This document shows positions 26,775-34,794 of a DNA stretch of 64,000 nucleotides, in pieces. The notes under the pieces are model-generated. The model was not told the origin of the DNA. It saw only the letters and a program-made list of their open reading frames with translations, and ran no database searches. The number at the start of each line of letters is the position of its first letter. Position 1 is the stretch's first letter. Source of the DNA: Pseudomonas putida (GTDB lineage Bacteria; Pseudomonadota; Gammaproteobacteria; Pseudomonadales; Pseudomonadaceae); assembly GCF_003228315.1 (NCBI RefSeq), contig NZ_CP029693.1:3418001-3482000 (forward strand), read 5' to 3'. The position numbers and the translations under genes were made by a program.

Positions 26775-28676
26775 CTACAACTTTGCCTGACGGACGGCGC
26801 CACTTCGTGATTTGGCCATGGCCGCCAGGCGCACCGCCACGTTCGCCGCACCGTAACCGGCATAGCCGTTCTTGCGCTGGATGATCTCAAAGAAGAAGCG
26901 CCCTTCGAACGGCTCGGTGTACACGTGAAACAACTCGCCGCCTTGGGCATCACGGTCGTACAACACGTTGTAATAGGCCAGTTCGCTGAGAAACTCGTCG
27001 TCGAAATCGAAACGCGCCGCCAGGTCATCGTAGTAGTTGAGCGGGATATCCAGCAGCGGGACCCCCGCTTCTTTCGCCCGGCTGACCTGGGCAAAGATAT
27101 CGTCGCAATCGAAAGCGATGTGATGCACGCCGGAGCCGCGATAACTCGACAAGGCATGTGAGATCGCGGTGTTGCGGTTCTCGGAAATGTTCAGCGGCAG
27201 GCGGATCGAACTGTCCCGGCTGCGCAGGGCCCGACTTTTCACCAGGCCATAGGGGTCGGGCAGCACCACTTCGTCATCGGCCTCGAAATCCAGCAGGCTC
27301 TTGTAGAACAGCACCCAGCTGTCGAGGCTGTCGGCGGGCAGCGCCATGGCCATGTGGTCGATACGCTTCAGTCCACCGTTGGTCTGTGCGTCCGGCAGCA
27401 GGTTGAAGTCGGTGCCGTAAACGTCGGCGTCCTGGTCCACCAGGTAAATCAGGCTGCCATCCGGCGCACGCACGGCGGCGAGTTCCAGTTCGTTCGGGCC
27501 GACCAGCCCGCGATAAGGCTGGCCCTTATAGGCCACGGCCCGGGCCAGGGCGCTGGCACTGTCCTTGACCCGCACGGCGGTGGCGCACAGTGATGGACCG
27601 TGGGCCTCGAAGAAACTGTGACCGAACGAATAAGGCTCGGAGTTGAGGATCAGGTTGATATCGCCTTGGCGCAGCAGACTGACGCTCTTGGAGCGATGCT
27701 GGCCGGCCTTGGCGAACCCCAGGCGTTCCAGCCAATGGGAGAGTTTGGCGCCCAGAGTTTCGTCCACGGCGAACTCAAGGAACTCGACGCCGTTGTATTC
27801 GCTGGCAGTGGGCGTTTCGAACAGGATTTCGCGATTGGCCGGCGGGTTGGCCTCTTGCTCCAGACGCTGGCGGGTTTTTTCCTCCAGGTACAGCAAGGAA
27901 CGCAAACCGTCGGCGGCGTTGGCCCGTGGCGGCGCGGCGCGGAATCCGTCGTTGAAGATTTCCAGCGACAACGGCCCGGTGTAGCCACTCTTGATGATCG
28001 GCGCGAGGAAGCCCGGCAGGTCGAACTCGCCTTGCCCCGGGAAGCAGCGGAAATGCCGGCTCCACTCCAGCACGTCCATGGCCAGGATCGGCGCGTCGGC
28101 CATTTGCACGAAGAAGATTTTGTCGCCGGGGATCTCGGCGATGGCACTCGGGTCGCCCTTTAGCGACAGTGTATGAAAGCTGTCCAGCAACACACCCAGG
28201 CTCGGATGATCGGCCTGACGGACGATGTTCCACACCTGTTGATACGTGTTCACATGCCGGCCCCAGGCCAGTGCCTCATAGCCGATGCGCAAGCCGCGCG
28301 CGCCGGCACGTTCGGCCAGCAGACGCAGATCATCGACTAAAATTTGTTCATCACCCAGCGAGTCCGCCGAGGCGTTGCTGCACACCAGCACCAGGTCGGT
28401 GCCCAATTCCTGCATCAGGTCGAACTTGCGCTCGGCGCGCTCCAGATTGCGCGACAGACGGTCGCGACGGCAGCCTTCGAAATCCCGGAACGGTTGAAAC
28501 AGGGTGATGGCGATCCCGAGATCGGCGCACATCTGTTTGATTTCCCGCGGGCTGCCGTCGTAGTAGAGAAGGTCGTTCTCGAAAATCTCGACGCCATCGA
28601 AGCCGGCGGCGGCAATGGCTTCGAGTTTTTCCGGCAGGGTACCGCTCAGGGATACGGTGGCAATGGAACGCTGCAT
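26775..28676 (-). CDS. quiC: 3-dehydroshikimate dehydratase fused to an HPPD-like domain
   Basis: 633-residue bifunctional-looking enzyme. The N-terminal half (about 1-270, MQRSIATVSLSGTLPEKLEAIAAAGFDGVEIFENDLLY) is a TIM-barrel of the AP-endonuclease/sugar-isomerase type that converts 3-dehydroshikimate to protocatechuate using a divalent metal. The C-terminal half (about 300-630) resembles 4-hydroxyphenylpyruvate dioxygenase, including GVEFLEFAVD, RIDHMAMAL, GSGVHHIAFDCDDIF and the FFEIIQRKNGYAGYGAANV end. The same fusion is QuiC1 (PA0242) in P. aeruginosa. The function of the HPPD-like part is not settled. GGAG precedes the ATG at 28676; upstream in-frame codons are excluded. Confidence 0.94.
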   Translation of the reverse strand: MQRSIATVSLSGTLPEKLEAIAAAGFDGVEIFENDLLYYDGSPREIKQMCADLGIAITLFQPFRDFEGCRRDRLSRNLERAERKFDLMQELGTDLVLVCSNASADSLGDEQILVDDLRLLAERAGARGLRIGYEALAWGRHVNTYQQVWNIVRQADHPSLGVLLDSFHTLSLKGDPSAIAEIPGDKIFFVQMADAPILAMDVLEWSRHFRCFPGQGEFDLPGFLAPIIKSGYTGPLSLEIFNDGFRAAPPRANAADGLRSLLYLEEKTRQRLEQEANPPANREILFETPTASEYNGVEFLEFAVDETLGAKLSHWLERLGFAKAGQHRSKSVSLLRQGDINLILNSEPYSFGHSFFEAHGPSLCATAVRVKDSASALARAVAYKGQPYRGLVGPNELELAAVRAPDGSLIYLVDQDADVYGTDFNLLPDAQTNGGLKRIDHMAMALPADSLDSWVLFYKSLLDFEADDEVVLPDPYGLVKSRALRSRDSSIRLPLNISENRNTAISHALSSYRGSGVHHIAFDCDDIFAQVSRAKEAGVPLLDIPLNYYDDLAARFDFDDEFLSELAYYNVLYDRDAQGGELFHVYTEPFEGRFFFEIIQRKNGYAGYGAANVAVRLAAMAKSRSGAVRQAKL

Positions 28677-28728
28677 GGTTCGGCTCCCGGTGGTGGAGGC
28701 AATCTTGTTAGGGGCATTGCATACAACC

Positions 28729-28800
28729 CCTGTAGGAGCACGGCTTGCCGGCGATGGCGATCTTGCTGACGCCATCGCCGGCAAGCCGTGCTCCTACAGG
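28729..28800. repeat. REP-like doublet (GGCTTGCCGGCGA variant)
   Basis: CCTGTAGGAGCACGGCTTGC mirrored almost perfectly by GCAAGCCGTGCTCCTACAGG, with an inner GGCGATGGCG / CGCCATCGCC pair. It is a distinct sequence family from the common REP here. Confidence 0.88.
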
Positions 28801-28860
28801 GATCGCGTTTATCTGGAATGAATTATTGGCTGCGCGATCGCACACAGCAATTTAAAGTGT

Positions 28861-28874
28861 ACTACCCGGTTAGT
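28861..28874. promoter_or_regulatory. Candidate TetR operator in the quiC-MFS intergenic region (quinate promoter 2)
   Basis: ACTACCC|GGTTAGT, related to the dyad at 24545-24558 upstream of aroQ. The longer context also aligns: GTACTA-N4-GTTA occurs in both when one copy is reverse-complemented. Confidence 0.55.
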
Positions 28875-28878
28875 TTTG

Positions 28879-28895
28879 TGTTCGATTATCGAACA
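28879..28895. promoter_or_regulatory. Perfect 17-bp palindrome, candidate IclR-type (PcaR/PobR-like) operator
   Basis: TGTTCGAT-T-ATCGAACA, eight-base arms without mismatch, between divergent quiC and the MFS importer gene and four bases from the putative TetR site. GTTCGAT/ATCGNAC elements are bound by IclR-family aromatic regulators such as PcaR and PobR. Protocatechuate, the product of QuiC, feeds that pathway. Confidence 0.6.
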
Positions 28896-29254
28896 AAATG
28901 ACCCTTGGCGAATTGACGATTTTTTGTTCACTGCGCAACATCAACACCACATTGAGGCCGGTTTCAAACCGCCGACCTCAGGTAACCAGACCCAGAACAC
29001 CACATAAAAATTTCAAAAAACGGGTAAACACTCATGTGCTCATTCAACGCCTTGTTCACTCGAACCACCGTCATTACGCCCTGCCTGGCGTCCATCCGAA
29101 CCCTGCACGCCGCCGGCATCACCGTGCCGCTCGCTGAATAACCCGTCAGTCGACGAAACCAGCCGATCAGTCCTGTGCCCACCGCCATCGATTGATCACG
29201 TGCCCTTGAAGTCCCGACGAGCTTCGCTTGTCAGTCATTGAACGGATGGCCCAG

Positions 29255-30592
29255 ATGAACCCTACTCAAAGCTCTCGCATGGCCCCGGCCATGAGCGTCG
29301 CCACTGGCGGCATCGGTGACAAAATCCGTGGCGCCATGGCCGTCGGCAAAACCCGTTGGGGCATGCTGGCGCTGGTGTTCTTCGCCACCACCCTGAACTA
29401 CATCGACCGCGCCGCCCTCGGCGTCATGCAGCCGATCCTCGCCAAGGAAATGAGCTGGACGGCGATGGACTACGCCAACATCAATTTCTGGTTCCAGGTC
29501 GGCTACGCCATCGGTTTCGTGCTGCAAGGCCGGCTGATCGACCGCGTCGGCGTCAAGCGCGTGTTCTTCTGCGCGGTGCTGCTCTGGAGCCTGGCCACCG
29601 GCGCCCACGGTCTGGCCACCTCGGCGGCCGGCTTCATGGTCTGCCGTTTCATCCTCGGCCTGACCGAAGCCGCCAACTATCCGGCCTGTGTGAAAACCAC
29701 GCGCCTGTGGTTCCCGGCCGGAGAACGCGCCGTGGCCACCGGCATCTTCAACGCCGGGACCAACGTCGGCGCGATGTTCACGCCAATGCTGCTGCCACTG
29801 ATCCTGCATGCGTGGGGCTGGCAGGCCGCGTTCCTGTGCATGTCGGCACTGGGCGGTATCTGGCTGGTGTGCTGGGCACTGAAGTACTTCAACCCGGAAG
29901 ACCACCCAAGCGTTAAAAAATCGGAGCTGGACTACATCCAGAACGAAGTCGAACCGGAGCAGGTTCGCGTACCCTTCTCGAAAATCCTGCGCATGCGCGG
30001 CACCTGGGCCTTCGCCCTCGCCTATTCGATGACCGCGCCGGTGTTCTGGTTCTACCTGTACTGGCTGCCACCGTTCCTCAATCAGCAATACAGCCTGGGC
30101 ATCAACGTGACCCAGATGGGCATTCCGCTGATCATCATTTACCTCACCGCCGACTTCGGCAGTGTCGGCGGCGGGATCCTGTCTTCGTTCCTGATTGGCC
30201 GCGGCGTCAACCCGATCAAGGCGCGCCTGATGTCCATGCTGCTGTTCGCCTGCTGCATCATCGGCGTGATCATCGCGGCCGGTTCCAGCAACCTGTGGGT
30301 GGCGGTGTTCGCGATTTCCCTGGCGATCGGTGCGCACCAGGCCTGGACTGCCAACATCTGGAGCCTGGTGATGGACTACACGCCCAAGCACATGATGAGC
30401 ACGGTGTTCGGTTTCGGCGGCATGTGCGCCGCGATTGGCGGGATGTTCATGACCCAGTTGGTCGGCCACATCCTGACCGTCACCAACAACAACTACACCG
30501 TGCTGTTCACACTGATTCCGGCGATGTACTTCATCGCACTGACCTGGCTGTACTTCATGGCACCGCGCAAGATCCCGAACGTCACCGAATAA
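29255..30592 (+). CDS. MFS importer, anion:cation symporter family, probable quinate/shikimate uptake
   Basis: About 445-residue inner-membrane protein with twelve helices, of the ACS (ExuT/GudP/phthalate-like) branch. LALVFFATTLNYIDRAALGVMQP is the characteristic first helix, GRLIDRVGVKRVF the motif-A loop, and FILGLTEAANYPACVKTTRLWFP the helix 4-5 signature. Such carriers import organic anions with protons. Placement divergent from quiC and beside aroQ suggests quinate or shikimate as substrate (P. aeruginosa has an MFS gene, PA0241, beside quiC1). The start could be ATG 29246 or 29255; neither has a strong ribosome site. Confidence 0.88.
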   Translation: MNPTQSSRMAPAMSVATGGIGDKIRGAMAVGKTRWGMLALVFFATTLNYIDRAALGVMQPILAKEMSWTAMDYANINFWFQVGYAIGFVLQGRLIDRVGVKRVFFCAVLLWSLATGAHGLATSAAGFMVCRFILGLTEAANYPACVKTTRLWFPAGERAVATGIFNAGTNVGAMFTPMLLPLILHAWGWQAAFLCMSALGGIWLVCWALKYFNPEDHPSVKKSELDYIQNEVEPEQVRVPFSKILRMRGTWAFALAYSMTAPVFWFYLYWLPPFLNQQYSLGINVTQMGIPLIIIYLTADFGSVGGGILSSFLIGRGVNPIKARLMSMLLFACCIIGVIIAAGSSNLWVAVFAISLAIGAHQAWTANIWSLVMDYTPKHMMSTVFGFGGMCAAIGGMFMTQLVGHILTVTNNNYTVLFTLIPAMYFIALTWLYFMAPRKIPNVTE

Positions 30593-30610
30593 CGTTCAGC
30601 GCAATACCCA

Positions 30611-30702
30611 CTGTAGGAGCGAGCCTGCTCGCGATAGCGGACTGTCATTCAACACTGGTGTTGTCTGACTGATCGCCATCGCGAGCAGGCTCGCTCCTAC
30701 AG
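30611..30702. repeat. REP doublet (REPIN)
   Basis: CTGTAGGAGCGAGCCTGCTCGCGA mirrored by CGCGAGCAGGCTCGCTCCTACAG; between convergent MFS and EamA genes. Confidence 0.9.
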
Positions 30703-30721
30703 TTGTTTTGCTGGTGCCTCT

Positions 30722-31600
30722 TTATTTACGGCTCTGCTGCCACGCCGCCGCCAGCCCGCTGCAACAGATCACGGCGATACCGATCACGGTGGTCAGGGTC
30801 GGCGTATGGGAAAACAGTAACCAGCCCAGCAGCCCGGCAAACACGATCTGGCAATAACTGAACGGCGCCAGCAAGGCCGGCGCCGCATGGCGGAAGGCCT
30901 GGGTCAGGAACAGGTGCGCCGTCATCCCGCAGGCCCCCAGCGCCAGCATCATCGCGCCATGGCCCAGCGTCGGCACCTTCCAGAAGAACGGCACCAGCGC
31001 ACTCATGACCAGGGTGTTGCACAACCCGGCGAAAAAATTACTGGTGGTCGGGCTGTCGATCTCGCTGAGCTTGCGCGTCAGCAGCTGATAGAAGCAGAAA
31101 AACAGCGCCGAGCAGAACGGAAGCAACACCGCCGGGGTGAACAACTCACCACCGGGGTGGACGATGATCAGCACCCCGCTGAAACCGCAAATCACCGCCA
31201 GCCATTGCCCCCGCGTCACCCGCTCCTTGAGCAGCGGCACCGATAGCGCGGTGACCAGCACCGGCGCCAGGAAGTTGACCGACGTGGCTTCGGCCAGCGG
31301 GATATACATCAGTCCCGTGGTGAAAAACAGGCTGGTACCCAGCAGGCACAGCGCCCGGATCACCTGCAGCAGCGGACGCTTGGTGCGCAGCACCCGCAGC
31401 CCGGATTGCGGCAGGAAAATCCCGGCCATCAACAGGGTGTGAACCACGTAGCGCGCCCACACCACCATGACAATCGGATAGAACCCGGACAGGTATTTGG
31501 AGAAGGCGTCATGGCTGGAGAACAGGAAGGTTGCGACAACGATCAGCAGAATCCCCTTGAAGGGCTGATTGACGCCGGAAAGCGGGGTGCTGACGGTCAT
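30722..31600 (-). CDS. EamA/DMT family transporter
   Basis: 292-residue inner-membrane protein with ten predicted helices in two EamA repeats (about 15-140 and 150-285). GTSLFFTTGLMYIPLAEATSVNFLAPVLVTALSVPLLKE is the typical end of the first repeat. DMT members move metabolites, often outward; the substrate is unknown. It is the promoter-distal co-oriented neighbour of the isomerase and MocA-like genes, separated by a REP, so it may serve that catabolic locus. GGA lies upstream of the ATG. Confidence 0.88.
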   Translation of the reverse strand: MTVSTPLSGVNQPFKGILLIVVATFLFSSHDAFSKYLSGFYPIVMVVWARYVVHTLLMAGIFLPQSGLRVLRTKRPLLQVIRALCLLGTSLFFTTGLMYIPLAEATSVNFLAPVLVTALSVPLLKERVTRGQWLAVICGFSGVLIIVHPGGELFTPAVLLPFCSALFFCFYQLLTRKLSEIDSPTTSNFFAGLCNTLVMSALVPFFWKVPTLGHGAMMLALGACGMTAHLFLTQAFRHAAPALLAPFSYCQIVFAGLLGWLLFSHTPTLTTVIGIAVICCSGLAAAWQQSRK

Positions 31601-31627
31601 TGGGGTTCCTTTATTTACATCTTGAAT

Positions 31628-31729
31628 CTGTAGGAGCGAGCCTGCTCGCGATGGTCGTCAACGAAAACGCGGGGAATCTGGTTCCCCGCGGTGTTCTTGA
31701 GCCCATCGCGAGCAGGCTCGCTCCTACAG
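31628..31729. repeat. REP doublet (REPIN)
   Basis: CTGTAGGAGCGAGCCTGCTCGCGA mirrored by CGCGAGCAGGCTCGCTCCTACAG, with spacer of the GATGGTCGT-AACG type shared with 43735, 48259 and 58563. Confidence 0.9.
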
Positions 31730-31750
31730 GTGAACAGTGCGCAGCACCGA

Positions 31751-32566
31751 TTACAGCCGCGCCAACAAATCCCGGGTCTTGTCCAACGCCATCCGCGCCC
31801 GGTCCAACCCACTCACACCCTGCTCCAGCAGTTGCACCGTGGGAATTTCCAGGCTCAGTGGAATGTTAGCCGGCAAACAGCGCAGCAACCCCGGCAAATC
31901 ACAATCGCCCTCGCCGGGAAAACGTCGCTCGTTGCGCGCCTGACGCAAGATCTCGGCCATGTCCGCAGGCCTTGGCCCCGCGACATCACACAACTGCGCA
32001 TACCGTAACCGTGACGGGGCGACCCTGGCCAGATCTTCCAGCCGCGAACCTGAGCGGTCGAAGTGAAACGCATCCACCAGCACTGCACCATTTTCGCGCC
32101 CGGCGCCCTCGACGATGCGCACGGCTTGCGCAAGATCGCGCGCATCGGTCCAGGGCATGAACTCCAGATGCGGATGCAGTCCATAAGACGCCGCCAGATC
32201 ACAAAGTTCGCCGAAGTTTTGCGTCATGCGTTGTTCGTCAGAATCGTTACCGGCCACCAGCAATTCACTCGCGCCGAATTCGGCACCGACCGCCAGCACT
32301 TTCTCGAAATCGGCGACGACGGTGTCCGGCTTCAGCCGCAGGATTTCCACGTCCAGCACACGGATGCCGGTGTCCCGCAAACGCGCCAGAGTCTGGCGCC
32401 GCAAGTCCGCGTCGGCCACCAATGCGAAGTGATGTTCTTCCGGTGTCGCCGGCACCAGTCGCAGGCCGACATGACTGTAACCGGCCCGGGCCGCCACCTC
32501 GACCATCTCAGGCGGTGACAACTCCAGCACCGTCAGGCTGGCCAGGGAAAAGATACGTTCGCTCAT
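31751..32566 (-). CDS. Sugar phosphate isomerase/epimerase family TIM-barrel protein
   Basis: 271 residues of the AP-endonuclease 2/xylose-isomerase-like superfamily, which usually bind a divalent metal through Glu, Asp, His and Glu. HPHLEFMPWTDA (Glu), LVDAFHFDRSG (Asp/His) and the C-terminal PLSLEIP (Glu) are the expected ligand strands. It begins two bases after the stop of the Gfo/Idh/MocA gene, so they form an operon. Such pairs often handle oxidised cyclitols or sugars: the dehydrogenase makes a keto intermediate which the barrel isomerises or dehydrates. The true substrate is unknown. ATG 32566 (MSERIFSLAS) is preferred over an upstream start. Confidence 0.86.
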   Translation of the reverse strand: MSERIFSLASLTVLELSPPEMVEVAARAGYSHVGLRLVPATPEEHHFALVADADLRRQTLARLRDTGIRVLDVEILRLKPDTVVADFEKVLAVGAEFGASELLVAGNDSDEQRMTQNFGELCDLAASYGLHPHLEFMPWTDARDLAQAVRIVEGAGRENGAVLVDAFHFDRSGSRLEDLARVAPSRLRYAQLCDVAGPRPADMAEILRQARNERRFPGEGDCDLPGLLRCLPANIPLSLEIPTVQLLEQGVSGLDRARMALDKTRDLLARL

Positions 32567-32568
32567 GC

Positions 32569-33624
32569 TCAGCCCTCGATCAGCGATGGCGCGCAAGCAC
32601 GGCCGGTTTCGGCGGCTTCGCGAATGGCTTCGATGAGCGCCAGCGTGCGTGCCGCATCGGCGACGCTCACCAGCGGCTCGACCTCCCGACGCGCAACGCG
32701 CACGAAGTGCTGCAACTGCACACGCAGAGCTTCATCGGCAGTGAAGCTTTCCCGGGTCGCCAGCAACGGTTCGTGCCAGCCACCATCGGCTTCGGTGTAG
32801 TGCCAACGCTTGAGTTGCGGAATGCTCAGCGCCCCGCCGGTCCCGGCCAACAGATAGCACGGCTGGTCGGCCTGACGCGGATACACCGGGTTCTCCCCCG
32901 AATCCAGCTCCCAACTCCAGGGCGCTGCCACCGCATCAGAACCGGTCAGGCTACCCAGCGCGCCATTGTCGAACTGCAACAGCACCGCCGCGCAATCCTC
33001 ATTGGCAAACCCACGAATCGCGTTGCTGGTGATGGCCTGCACCTGACGCACTTCACCGCACAAATGGCGCAACAGGTCGAGGTCGTGGATGAGGTTGGTC
33101 AGCAACATCCCTGCCCCGGTCTCACGACGCCACGGGGTTTCGAAATAACTATCGGGCTTGCGCAACTGCCAGAGCGCCGTGACCGTGGTCAAGCGACCGA
33201 GGGCACCGCTGTGCACCAGTTCATGGGCACGGACGATCAGCGGGTTATGCCGACGATGATGACCCACCAGCACAGGCACTCCGGTGTTCTTCACGGCGGC
33301 CACCAGTTCACGGACTTCGTCCATGTGTACGCCCACCGGTTTTTCCAGCAACACCGGTATCCCGGCCGCCTGGCAATCGAGCGCGGTGCTGACATGCAGA
33401 TTGTTCGGATTGGCGACGATGACCGCGTCTGGCCTTGCCTGCTCCAGCATCTGACGGTGATCGGTGAAATGCGCTACACCCCATTGCGCTGCGATGTCCG
33501 CCGACTGCGGGCCGGGATCGGCCACCGCGCACAAGGTGGCGTCCTCCAGTGATTTCAGATGCCGATAGTGCTGCTGACCCATGTTGCCAGCGCCGATGAG
33601 GGCGATGCGAAGGGGCGAACTCAT
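32569..33624 (-). CDS. Gfo/Idh/MocA family oxidoreductase
   Basis: 351-residue NAD(P)-dependent dehydrogenase. The Rossmann motif GAGNMG at 11-16, the EKPVGVH motif (catalytic Lys) near residue 98 and the C-terminal alpha/beta domain are typical. Inositol, sugar and hydroaromatic dehydrogenases belong here. The ATG at 33624 has GGA eight bases upstream; a further fifty in-frame upstream codons derive from the promoter and REP. First gene of a unit with the TIM-barrel isomerase. A candidate operator (33673-33687) lies just upstream. Confidence 0.88.
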   Translation of the reverse strand: MSSPLRIALIGAGNMGQQHYRHLKSLEDATLCAVADPGPQSADIAAQWGVAHFTDHRQMLEQARPDAVIVANPNNLHVSTALDCQAAGIPVLLEKPVGVHMDEVRELVAAVKNTGVPVLVGHHRRHNPLIVRAHELVHSGALGRLTTVTALWQLRKPDSYFETPWRRETGAGMLLTNLIHDLDLLRHLCGEVRQVQAITSNAIRGFANEDCAAVLLQFDNGALGSLTGSDAVAAPWSWELDSGENPVYPRQADQPCYLLAGTGGALSIPQLKRWHYTEADGGWHEPLLATRESFTADEALRVQLQHFVRVARREVEPLVSVADAARTLALIEAIREAAETGRACAPSLIEG

Positions 33625-33672
33625 GAAATGGTCCTCTTGTGCTTGTTGTGGGAAGGATGAATTCCAACAATT

Positions 33673-33687
33673 TAGAACCGAGTTCCA
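33673..33687. promoter_or_regulatory. Candidate IclR operator upstream of the MocA-like operon
   Basis: TAGAAC-CGA-GTTCCA: six-base arms, three-base spacer, one mismatch; 49 bases before the start codon at 33624. It matches the geometry of TGGAAT-CAA-ATTCCA at 34752-34766 upstream of the flavoprotein gene. A half-site TGGAAC also occurs at 34676-34681 before the IclR gene. Confidence 0.55.
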
Positions 33688-33735
33688 GATTCTTACACAA
33701 GCCAGTCGCAAAAGTGTGCGAACAACGCACACCAT

Positions 33736-33829
33736 CTGTAGGAGCAAAGCTTGCTCGCGATAGCGGCGTGACATTCAACATTGATTTCGACCGTTAAACC
33801 GCCATCGCGAGCAAGCTTTGCTCCTACAG
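33736..33829. repeat. REP doublet (REPIN, AAGCTTGCTCGCGA variant)
   Basis: CTGTAGGAGCAAAGCTTGCT mirrored by AGCAAGCTTTGCTCCTACAG, between the IclR gene end and the MocA-like promoter. Confidence 0.9.
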
Positions 33830-33840
33830 GGGAATGAGGA

Positions 33841-34617
33841 TCAGGCGAACAACTCCGACGCCACACTCGCCGCCGACAATTCATCGGTAAACTCCAACAA
33901 CAACGGCGCCAGCTCATGCAATCGCGCCCCCGGCATCCGCGCACTCGGCCCGGCGATGCTCAGCACGCCGATCACCCGTCCATCTCCCGGATGACGCACC
34001 ACCGCGGCAATCGCCGAAGTGCCCACCGCCGAACTTTCCTCGACACAGGCGTAGCCCTGCTCGCGCGCCAGGCGCAGGCGTTCGAGCAGTTCGATATTGG
34101 AGCGCGGTGCGTTCGGCCCCAGCTCCAGAGGCCGGTCCGTCCCCTGACGCTCCACCAGCGACAACGCCTCGGCATCGCTCATGCACGCCAGCCAAGCGTG
34201 GCCGGAAGCGGTATAGAACAGCGGTGCATCGCGCCCCATGTCCGGGTCGTAACGCAGACCGGAACGGGCGCCCTGAGACTTGGCGATCCAGGTCTGTCGC
34301 TCGCCCTCAATGACGCCCAGGCGCACCAGTTCCCCGGTTTCCTGGGCCAGACGGTCAAGCACCGGCTGCACGATATCGGCGCCACTGCTGGACAGGTAAC
34401 GAAAGCCCATCGCCACCAGTTTGGTCGACAGGTGATAGCGCAGGTTCTCCGGATTCTGCCGCACATACCCCAGGCGAATCAGCTCGGCGAGCAGGCGGTG
34501 GGTGGCGCTTTTGGGGATGTCCAGTTGCTCGGCCAGGGTCTGCATCGGCAGACCGCGCGGGTCGCTGGTGAGGCTTTCGAGCACACTGAAAACACGTTCG
34601 ATCTGACTGCCGGCCAT
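33841..34617 (-). CDS. IclR-family transcriptional regulator
   Basis: 258 residues. N-terminal winged helix (about 5-65, IERVFSVLESLTSDPRGLPMQTLAEQLDIPKSATHRLLAELIRLGYV) and C-terminal effector domain (about 80-250, with GHAWLA, RLAREQGYACVEESSAVGTSAIAAVVR and VIGVLSIAGPS). IclR proteins commonly control adjacent catabolic operons in response to the pathway substrate. It lies between the MocA-like operon (same strand) and the flavoprotein operon (divergent), and similar dyads occur in both promoters. It probably also regulates itself, as a TGGAAC half-site lies 60 bases upstream. Confidence 0.92.
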   Translation of the reverse strand: MAGSQIERVFSVLESLTSDPRGLPMQTLAEQLDIPKSATHRLLAELIRLGYVRQNPENLRYHLSTKLVAMGFRYLSSSGADIVQPVLDRLAQETGELVRLGVIEGERQTWIAKSQGARSGLRYDPDMGRDAPLFYTASGHAWLACMSDAEALSLVERQGTDRPLELGPNAPRSNIELLERLRLAREQGYACVEESSAVGTSAIAAVVRHPGDGRVIGVLSIAGPSARMPGARLHELAPLLLEFTDELSAASVASELFA

Positions 34618-34751
34618 GGGCGTCTCCAGGCAAAATTTGCTCGATTCTAGAAGACAACCGACAGAACGCGAAATCTGGAACTGAGCGTCCGATAACCGCC
34701 CGCTTTAGCGCTATTGCCCTTGCCCGCGTCAGCACCACTTTCTATATTTTC

Positions 34752-34766
34752 TGGAATCAAATTCCA
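34752..34766. promoter_or_regulatory. Candidate IclR operator upstream of the flavoprotein operon
   Basis: TGGAAT-CAA-ATTCCA, perfect six-base arms, ending 28 bases before the flavoprotein start codon, where it would overlap a promoter. Paired with 33673-33687. Confidence 0.6.
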
Positions 34767-34794
34767 AAATAATTAAATCGCTGGAGCCCGGACA

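Larger units (their letters stand above)
28677..29254. other. quiC-MFS divergent intergenic region
   Basis: About 570 bases with a REP-like doublet, two operator-like dyads (28861-28874 and 28879-28895), and the long upstream region of the MFS gene. Short frames in it lack ribosome sites. No gene is supported. Confidence 0.6.

Noticed and set aside
28898..29188. Short frames on both strands before the MFS gene
   Set aside because: No start signals and low-quality composition; intergenic.
29231..30469. 412-codon minus-strand frame
   Set aside because: Shadow of the MFS importer gene, whose sense frame has clear transporter motifs.
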